Assembly (NCBI GenBank): GCA_031178565.1 | Contig: JAPSIU010000226.1 | Span: 1-5,088, forward strand | Reading direction: 5' to 3' | Origin: Leucobacter sp. | GTDB lineage: Bacteria; Actinomycetota; Actinomycetes; Actinomycetales; Microbacteriaceae | Length of the DNA: 5,088 nt | Shown here: piece by piece, positions 1 through 5,088 of the stretch | Position numbering within the stretch: position 1 is the first letter of the stretch | How the letters are laid out: each line of letters starts with the position of its first letter | The notes under the pieces: model-generated | What the model was told of the DNA's origin: nothing | Database searches by the model: none | The model's input: only the letters and a program-made list of their open reading frames with translations | Program-made: the position numbers and the translations under genes

Positions 1-2
1 GC

Positions 3-674
3 CACCTGGACCGCTTCATCCGGACGGCGCTCGCGGCCTGGCCCTCGGACTCCGACCCGCGCTCCCGGCCGACCGAGAGGATCCGGGAGTTCCTGTCGAG
101 CGCGCTGCCCGAGATCGCCGCGCACGGGGAGGGATTCCCCCGCCTGGAGCTCTGGAACGCACCGGATCGCGTCGGCGAACTGCGCCTCTCCCTCAGACCG
201 CTCCCCGAGTTGCGCGAGACCATCGAGCTCCGGACGGCGGGACCGATCGAACTGCGGCACCCGGAGCGGAAGGGCCCGAACATGCCGCTGCTTGCGAGCC
301 TGAACCGAGAGCTCGGCGCGGAGGCGGTGCTCACCGACAGGACGGGCTCCGTGGTCGAGGGGGCGACCACGAGCCTCATCTGGTGGGATCGAGCCGCGGC
401 GCGCGGATGGATCGTGGACGGTGACCGCCGAGTGGCCTCGGTCACGGAATCGCTCATTCTGGCGAGTGCGCGGGAAGGCGGTCGGTACGAGATCCGCGAG
501 GCCCGCATCGCGGCCGGCGCGCTCCCCGGGCACGAGGTCTGGGCGGTCAACGCCCTGCACGGGATCCGCCCCGTCACGCGGCTCGACGGCACCCCGCTGG
601 CGCCGCCGGACTCCGAGCGCCTCGGGTGGTTCCGCGACGCCCTCGACCGCACCTGGCAGCCGGTGACGGGCTAG
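3..674 (+). CDS. Class IV aminotransferase (PLP-dependent; aminodeoxychorismate lyase / branched-chain aminotransferase fold), 5' end missing
   Basis: The frame is open from the left edge and gives 223 residues before a TAG stop. The first residues (HLDRF) match the part of the fold that follows the N-terminal strand, so perhaps 20-40 residues lie outside the window. Motifs seen: HPERKGPN near residues 86-93, where K90 is the likely Schiff-base lysine for PLP; VLTDRTGSVVEGATTSLIWW near 109-128, with the conserved Glu at 119 in the usual 'G.v.Eg..snl' context; and EVWAVNALHGIRPV towards the C terminus, typical of actinobacterial class IV proteins. The family includes 4-amino-4-deoxychorismate lyase (PabC, folate pathway), branched-chain aminotransferase and D-amino-acid aminotransferase. 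The fragment does not settle which, so no symbol is given. The usual 'GvtR' segment reads SVTES here. Expected to be cytoplasmic. The TTG at 210 is internal and not a credible start. The gene converges on cydC and shares CTAG with its stop. Confidence 0.85.
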   Translation, partial: HLDRFIRTALAAWPSDSDPRSRPTERIREFLSSALPEIAAHGEGFPRLELWNAPDRVGELRLSLRPLPELRETIELRTAGPIELRHPERKGPNMPLLASLNRELGAEAVLTDRTGSVVEGATTSLIWWDRAAARGWIVDGDRRVASVTESLILASAREGGRYEIREARIAAGALPGHEVWAVNALHGIRPVTRLDGTPLAPPDSERLGWFRDALDRTWQPVTG

Positions 675-2431
675 GCGCCTGCCTGCGGCCGCAGCTCGAG
701 CCGAGAGGCCTCGACCCCGGCGGGAACGTCCGTGTGCGTGATGAGGATCACCGCGCGGTCCTCGGGTACGGCGCCGAGAAGGTCCTGCAGCAGCCGGTCG
801 GCGAGTTCGCGATCGACCCCCGCGGTCGGCTCGTCGAGGACGATGACCGGGAAGTCCGCGAGAAGCGCTCGCGCGAGCGCGATCCGCTGCGCCTGCCCTC
901 CTGAGACGAGCGCGCCGTGCTCGCCCACGGAGGCATCGAGGCCTCCGCGATCCCGGCACCACTCGCCGAGCCCGACCCGGTCGAGCGCGGCCATGAGCGT
1001 CTGGTCGTCCGCGGTGTCGCGCGCGAACCTCAGGTTCTGCCTCAGGTCGGCGTCGAAGAGGTGCGGAGTCTGCTCGCACAGGCCGACGACCCGCCGCACA
1101 TCGGCGCCGCGCAGGCCGGACGCCTCGACGCCGCGCAGCCGGTACGATCCCGTGTACTCGAGGAAACGCACGAGCGCGAGTGCGAGTGTGCTCTTGCCCG
1201 CGCCGCTCTCACCCGTGACGACCATCGTCTCGCCGGCGTGCAGGGTGAACGAGACCCCCGATACGGCGTTCCGGGGCGCCCCCGGATGCCGCGCTGAGAG
1301 GTCTCGCACCTCGACGAGCGGGACGGATGCGCCCCCGTCATCGCGCGGATCGCCCCCGTCGCCGGCGGTGATCCCGGCGGGGATCCCGGCAGGACCTTCG
1401 ACCGGGATCTCGACGGGCAGCGGCGTCTCCGTCAGGGAGGCCACCCGCTCGGCGCTCGCGCGGACCGTCCGACTCGCCGCTGCGGCTGCGGGAACCTGCG
1501 CGAACACCTCGAAGATCGCCGCGGGAACCACGACGACCGCTGCGAACAGCCCCGGCGAGAGCGTCGATCCGAGTACCGGGAGCAGGGCCCACAGCGCGAG
1601 GAGCGATGCGAGCCCCGAGCCGAGCGCGAGCAGAGCGGCCGTGAGCCCGGCCGAGCGAGTGCGCCGCAGCTGGAGACGGGCGAGGCGCTGCTCCGCGGCC
1701 TCGATCCGCTCCCGCTGCCGCCCGATCGCGCCGAACGCGGCGAGCACCTCGGCCGAGGCGAAACGCTCGAGCAGCGCGTCGACGAGCGCGGCCCTCGCCT
1801 CGCTCAGCTCGCGATCGCTCGCCCCCGAGACACGGCTCCCGAGCTGCACCGCGAGCGCTCCGAAGATCCCGAGCATCGCGGCCAGGATCAGCGCCGCGAG
1901 CGGCGCGACGAGCGCGACGAGCAGCACGCCGAGCCCCACGACGATCCCGCTCACCAGGAGCGGCTGCCGCACCCGGAGCGGTTCGTCCTGCAGCCGGTCG
2001 ACGTCGTCGACGAAGGCGGCGAGCACCTCGCCGCGGCGGTGCGACTCGATCGCACCGGGCACCCGGGGCACGAGCGCGTCGAAGGTCGCGGAGCGCAGCT
2101 CGGCGAGCTGCGCCAGCGCGGCGTCGTGGCTGAAGAGCCGCTCGGTGTAGCGGAAGGCGGCGCGGCCGAGCGCGAACGCGCGGACGCCGACGATCGCGAA
2201 GGTGAGGTGCAGGATCGGCGGCTGCTCCCCCGCCCTGACGATGAGCCACATGCTCAGGGCGAGCAGCCCGACGGCGGAGGCGTCGGCGAGCACGCCGAAG
2301 AGGACACCGGGGACCCGACGGCGCAGCGGCGGCACGGCACGATGCAGTACGGCGCGATGCAGCAGGTCGCGGTGCAGCGCAGCATCGCGCGCCGAGGGAT
2401 CGCGCACCCTCCCGCTCAGTATCGGGATCAC
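671..2431 (-). CDS. cydC: CydC, ABC exporter subunit for cytochrome bd assembly (thiol reductant export)
   Basis: Full-length 586-residue half-transporter with an N-terminal membrane domain and a C-terminal ATPase. With CydD it forms the inner-membrane exporter CydDC, reported to move cysteine/glutathione or handle heme and required for bd oxidase assembly. About six hydrophobic segments lie at roughly residues 42-66, 73-88, 156-176, 177-198, 262-284 and 291-312. The ATPase has Walker A GESGAGKST (407-415), the Q-loop glutamine at 454, signature VSGGQ (509-513), Walker B VIVLDEP (529-535) and the H-loop ITH (564-566), all intact. The GTG start at 2431 is chosen because it overlaps the cydD stop as GTGA, the expected coupling, and because the CydC-like membrane domain begins soon after. 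Only a weak G-rich Shine-Dalgarno precedes it. A Pro/Gly/Asp-rich linker (about 335-368) joins the domains. The start is less certain than the rest, because the frame also runs on upstream through the shifted part of cydD. Confidence 0.9.
   Translation of the reverse strand: MIPILSGRVRDPSARDAALHRDLLHRAVLHRAVPPLRRRVPGVLFGVLADASAVGLLALSMWLIVRAGEQPPILHLTFAIVGVRAFALGRAAFRYTERLFSHDAALAQLAELRSATFDALVPRVPGAIESHRRGEVLAAFVDDVDRLQDEPLRVRQPLLVSGIVVGLGVLLVALVAPLAALILAAMLGIFGALAVQLGSRVSGASDRELSEARAALVDALLERFASAEVLAAFGAIGRQRERIEAAEQRLARLQLRRTRSAGLTAALLALGSGLASLLALWALLPVLGSTLSPGLFAAVVVVPAAIFEVFAQVPAAAAASRTVRASAERVASLTETPLPVEIPVEGPAGIPAGITAGDGGDPRDDGGASVPLVEVRDLSARHPGAPRNAVSGVSFTLHAGETMVVTGESGAGKSTLALALVRFLEYTGSYRLRGVEASGLRGADVRRVVGLCEQTPHLFDADLRQNLRFARDTADDQTLMAALDRVGLGEWCRDRGGLDASVGEHGALVSGGQAQRIALARALLADFPVIVLDEPTAGVDRELADRLLQDLLGAVPEDRAVILITHTDVPAGVEASRLELRPQAGA
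2333..2377 (-). repeat. Three 15-nt tandem repeats near the start of cydC
   Basis: Three in-frame units encode LHRDL, LHRAV and LHRAV (CydC residues 19-33). The last two units differ at two bases, for example CTGCATCGCGCCGTA against CTGCATCGTGCCGTG. They form a basic segment just before PPLRRR and the first membrane helix. Confidence 0.75.
2428..2431 (-). other. GTGA stop-start overlap of cydD and cydC
   Basis: On the minus strand the GTG start of cydC and the TGA stop of cydD share two bases (GTGA). Overlaps of this kind usually couple translation of partner subunits. It is in place only when cydD is read in its second, post-lesion frame, which independently supports that frame as the original one. 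Confidence 0.75.
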
Positions 2432-2729
2432 GCTGTCGCCCCCGCGCTCGCCGGCGACAGCGGCTCCGCTCCGGCCCGCCCCGCCTCGTCCCCCGTCGCT
2501 CCGCCCCGAGGCGCTTCGATCCGCACGACCCGGTCCGCGGCGCCGAGCACGGCCCGTCGATGACTCGCGATCAGCACCGCGCGCCCCGCCCGGGCCTCGT
2601 CGCGCAGAGCGGCGCAGATCCGCGCCTCGCTCCCGGCGTCGAGCGCCGACGTCGGCTCGTCGAGCAGCAGAGCGGGAGCGTCGAACCTCCACGCCCGGTA
2701 GAGGCAGCGCGCGATCGCAACTCGCTGCG

Positions 2730-2759
2730 CCTGCCCGGGCTCGAGCCGGACCGGGCAGG
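2730..2759. repeat. Inverted repeat at the cydD frameshift
   Basis: Perfect 9-bp arms CCTGCCCGG (2730-2738) and CCGGGCAGG (2751-2759) flank 12 bases. A second palindrome, GGCTCGAGCC (2738-2747), overlaps it. This all-GC hairpin lies exactly where the cydD frame changes and where the ABC signature is shortened. No T-run follows on either strand, so it is not a typical intrinsic terminator. Confidence 0.8.
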
Positions 2760-3114
2760 GCAGCGGCATCCAGCGCGCGCCGCACGAGAGCCGCATCGGG
2801 CGCCGCGTCGCCGAGCGACACGTTCTCGGCGACGCTCCCCTGCAGCAGCCCCGGGCGCTGTCCCGTCCAGGAGAGGCGCTCGGGCGCCTCGACCCGTCCC
2901 GCATCGGGTTCGACGAACCCGAGCAGGACCGCCATGAGCGTCGATTTTCCGACTCCCGAAGGCCCGGCGAGGGCGACGACCTCACCGGGCTCGGCACGGA
3001 GCGAGACCGGGCCGACCACGGGGCGACCGCCTCGGGAGACTGTCACCCGCTCGAGCACGACCCGGTGCGCGCTCCGATCCCGGTGCGCGCCCTCGCTCGA
3101 GCAGAACGTCCCGC

Positions 3115-3169
<55 letters not shown>

Positions 3170-4200
3170 CTCGATGATCTCGAACACGTCCGCGGAGGCC
3201 GCGAGCCCCTCCGTGGAGGCGTGGAACGCCACTCCGACCTGGCGGATCGGGACGAACACCTCGGGCAGGACCAGAAGCACGAAGAGCCCGAGCGCGAGCG
3301 GGAACTCGCCGTTCACGAGCCGGGTGCCGACCGTGACGGCCACCAGGGCGATCGAGAAGGTGCCCGCCAGGTCGAGCACGAAACCCGAGAGGAAGGTCAC
3401 CCGCAGCACCCGCATGGTGCGCGAGCGGTACTCCTCGGTCTCCCGAGCGATACGCGCCGTCTGTCGCGCCTCGCGTCCGAAGATCCGGAGCGTCGCGAGC
3501 CCCGACACGACGTCGAGGAACGACTCGGAGAGCCGCCGGAGCTGCCGCCACTGCCGGTCCTGAACGCTCTGCGTCGCGAGTCCGATGAGGATCATGAAGA
3601 TCGGAATCACCGGGAAGACGACAATCACGGTCGCGCCGCTCAGCGGGTCCGCGAGCAGCACGGCGACGACCAGCAGCGGGGTCGCGACGACGGCCAGGAT
3701 CAACTGCGGCAGGTAGCCCGAGAAGTAGCCGTCGAGGGCGTCCAGGCCGCGCCCGAGCACCGTGGCGAGCCCGGCGTCGGACTCCCCGCCCGCGCGCACG
3801 GGCGGTCCGGCGTCGAGGGCGTCGAGCGCCGCCGCGCGGAGCTGCGCCTTCACCCGCACCGCCCCGCGCGCCGCGAAGGCGTCCATTCCCCACGAGGCGC
3901 CCGAGCGGATGAGCAGCGCGACGAGAGCGCCGAGCAGCAGCCAGGGCAGCCGCTCGATCGGAAGCGCTCCCTCCGCCACGCGCCCCAGCGCTCCGGCCAC
4001 GTCGGCCGCGTCGGCCGCACCCGCTGCGCCGACGACCGTGAGCACCGGAACGACGGCGGCCGCGAGCGCCTGCGCGAGGCACCAGCTCCAGGCGAGGATC
4101 GCGAGCGTCCGCACGACGCCGAGCACCGCCCCGAGCGCCAGCACCCCGCGTGCGGCACCGGCGTGGCGCAGCAGTCTCGGATCGAGCGGTTTCACGAGCG

Positions 4201-4207
4201 CCTTCCC
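4201..4207 (-). promoter_or_regulatory. Ribosome binding site of cydD
   Basis: The minus strand reads GGGAAGG, then CGCTC, then GTG. The site sits in the 49-nt gap after cydB and decides the cydD start in favour of GTG at 4195 over the ATG at 4270. The gap shows no hairpin with a T-run, in agreement with cotranscription. Confidence 0.6.
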
Positions 4208-4244
4208 ACCTCGCGCCGCGTCGTCCGGCCCCGTCCGCGCATCG

Positions 4245-5021
4245 TCAGTGGGCCCCTGCCGGGATCGCATCCCGGGTCAGCCGTTTCCGGAAGACCCAGT
4301 AGGTCCAGGCCTGATAGGCCAGCACGAACGGCAACGTGAACGCCGCGACCCAGGTCATGAGCTCGAGCGTCTTCTGCGAGCTCGCGGCGCCCGAGATGGA
4401 CATCGAGTACGCGGGATCGATGCTCGAGTGCATGAGGTACGGGAACATCGACATGAATACCGCCAGCAGCGCGAACACGATGGCTGCGGCGTTGCCCGTG
4501 AACGCCCAGCCCTCGCGCCCGAGCAGGTTCGCGATCCACGCGCCGATCAGCGCACCCGCGGCGAGCACGGCGGAGAGCACGATCACGCCGAGCGTCGGGC
4601 TGTCCAGGTGCTGAGCGATCGTCCACAGCAGGAAGGCGGCGCCCGCGAGGACCGCCGCGATCCCGACGCGAGTGGCGAGCGAGCGTGCACGATCCCGCAT
4701 CTCCCCCGCGGTCTTGAGCGAGATGAACACGAGCCCGTGGGTGAACGTGACGAGCAGCAGCGTGAGTCCGCCGAGCAGAGCGTAGGGGTTCAGCAGCGTG
4801 AGGAGCGTGCCCTCGTAGATCCAGCCGCCGTTCTCGAGCGGCGCGATCGGGACGCCCTGCGCCAGATTCGCGAACGCGACGCCCCAGAGCAGCGGCGGCA
4901 CGACCGAGCCCCAGAAGATGAACTGGTCGAACCAGCGCGTCCACTGCCGTCCCTTGCCCTGGTGGCGGTACTCGAAGGAGACGCCGCGGAGGATCAGGGC
5001 GATGAGGATGACCTGGAGCAC
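4245..5021 (-). CDS. cydB: Cytochrome bd ubiquinol oxidase subunit II (CydB), N-terminal third missing
   Basis: CydB is the membrane subunit that pairs with CydA in the bd-type quinol oxidase, a high-affinity terminal oxidase reducing O2 to water. About 258 residues match the C-terminal two thirds: LILRGVSFEYRHQ (10-21), GSVVPPLLWGVAFAN (38-52), FPYLMHSSIDPAYS (193-206), AASSQKTLELMTWVA (212-226) and YQAWTYWVFRKRL (236-248), with several hydrophobic helices between them. Family members are usually about 330-350 residues long and begin with a segment containing GFDFGVG and WDGNEVW. Neither motif is present, although 67 bases remain upstream in the window and should encode the 'FP-WYA-FSGFY' region. 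Instead the open frame continues into transporter-like sequence. The left boundary (GTG at 5021) is therefore only the approximate limit of CydB similarity, not a natural start. The gene lies 49 nt upstream of cydD in the same direction, as expected for a cydABDC operon. cydA is not in the window. Confidence 0.88.
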   Translation of the reverse strand: MLQVILIALILRGVSFEYRHQGKGRQWTRWFDQFIFWGSVVPPLLWGVAFANLAQGVPIAPLENGGWIYEGTLLTLLNPYALLGGLTLLLVTFTHGLVFISLKTAGEMRDRARSLATRVGIAAVLAGAAFLLWTIAQHLDSPTLGVIVLSAVLAAGALIGAWIANLLGREGWAFTGNAAAIVFALLAVFMSMFPYLMHSSIDPAYSMSISGAASSQKTLELMTWVAAFTLPFVLAYQAWTYWVFRKRLTRDAIPAGAH

Positions 5022-5087
5022 CTGGCAGGCGAGGTAGGTCTGGATGCCGAACCAGGCGATGGCGACGCCGCCGCGGAGGAGGGCGGG
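5022..5087 (-). pseudogene. Fragment resembling an NCS1-family nucleobase/cation symporter, joined in frame to cydB
   Basis: The 22 codons at the right edge, in the cydB frame, read PALLRGGVAIAWFGIQTYL followed by ACQ. The pattern 'P.llR...a..WFGiqt' is characteristic of NCS1 transporters (uracil, allantoin, cytosine and hydantoin permeases, Mhp1 type), where it forms part of a core membrane helix. It does not resemble the CydB segment expected here. The junction is fuzzy, because LQVILIAL just downstream would fit either family, so the switch lies somewhere near 4995-5030. The identification rests on a short stretch recalled from family patterns, and the rest of the gene lies outside the window. 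Confidence 0.6.
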
Positions 5088-5088
5088 G

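Noticed and set aside
683..700. CTGCGGCCGCAG palindrome followed by CTCGAG, resembling NotI/XhoI cloning sites or a terminator stem
   Set aside because: It encodes the expected tail of CydC (LELRPQAG), there is no T-run and no flanking vector sequence. Such sites are expected by chance in GC-rich DNA.
1368..1393. Direct repeat GATCCCGGCGGG / GATCCCGGCAGG
   Set aside because: Only two short copies, inside the CydC linker coding sequence (GIPAGITAG). Explained as low-complexity linker coding.
2730..2760. Programmed ribosomal frameshifting in cydD
   Set aside because: No slippery heptamer was seen, and a frameshift alone would not restore the roughly 16 missing residues around the ABC signature.
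4196..4244. Separate promoter or terminator between cydB and cydD
   Set aside because: The 49-nt gap is GC-rich with no -10-like AT element and no hairpin with a T-run. Only the ribosome binding site is supported.
4193..4270. ATG at 4270 as the start of CydD
   Set aside because: It would overlap cydB by 26 nt, has no Shine-Dalgarno, and adds a polar 25-residue extension. The GTG at 4195 has GGGAAGG at good spacing and gives the typical VKPLDPRLLRHA opening.

Overview
The window is very GC-rich, tightly packed, and uses GTG starts and short gene overlaps. It carries a cytochrome bd oxidase / CydDC exporter locus in the cydB-cydD-cydC order usual for actinobacteria. Together with the protein style (for example CydD opening with VKPLDPRLLRHA) this suggests a high-GC actinobacterium, perhaps of the Microbacteriaceae type. 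The genus is inference only.

Layout. Bases 1-674 (+) hold the 3' part of a PLP-dependent class IV aminotransferase gene that starts before the window. It converges tail to tail with the cyd genes: the two stop codons lie inside one CTAG tetranucleotide (671-674), so there is no intergenic space. The rest of the window is coded on the minus strand. From right to left it holds cydB (3' part, ending at 4245), cydD (4195 to 2428) and cydC (2431 to 671). cydD follows cydB after 49 nt and has a good ribosome binding site. cydD and cydC overlap by GTGA. This looks like one operon. CydB is a membrane subunit of the bd quinol oxidase, and CydD and CydC form the heterodimeric ABC exporter needed to assemble that oxidase.

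Two lesions make the locus unusual. (1) cydD is frameshifted inside its nucleotide-binding domain, and about 50 nt around the ABC signature motif appear to be missing, exactly at a strong inverted repeat (2730-2759). The frame change turns cydD plus cydC into one uninterrupted 1199-codon reading frame that imitates a natural CydDC fusion but contains about 130 codons read in the wrong frame. (2) At the right edge, the sequence in frame upstream of cydB is not CydB. It reads as a piece of an NCS1-type nucleobase transporter (motif WFGIQTYL), so cydB appears to lack its N-terminal third and to be joined to another gene. Either lesion could be a real mutation or an assembly or sequencing artefact, and two within 5 kb make data quality a serious question.

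No RNA gene, CRISPR array, insertion sequence or convincing terminator was seen. There is no gene-free stretch longer than 49 nt. I found no evidence for an undescribed system; the interest lies in the junctions, the lesions and the small repeats.
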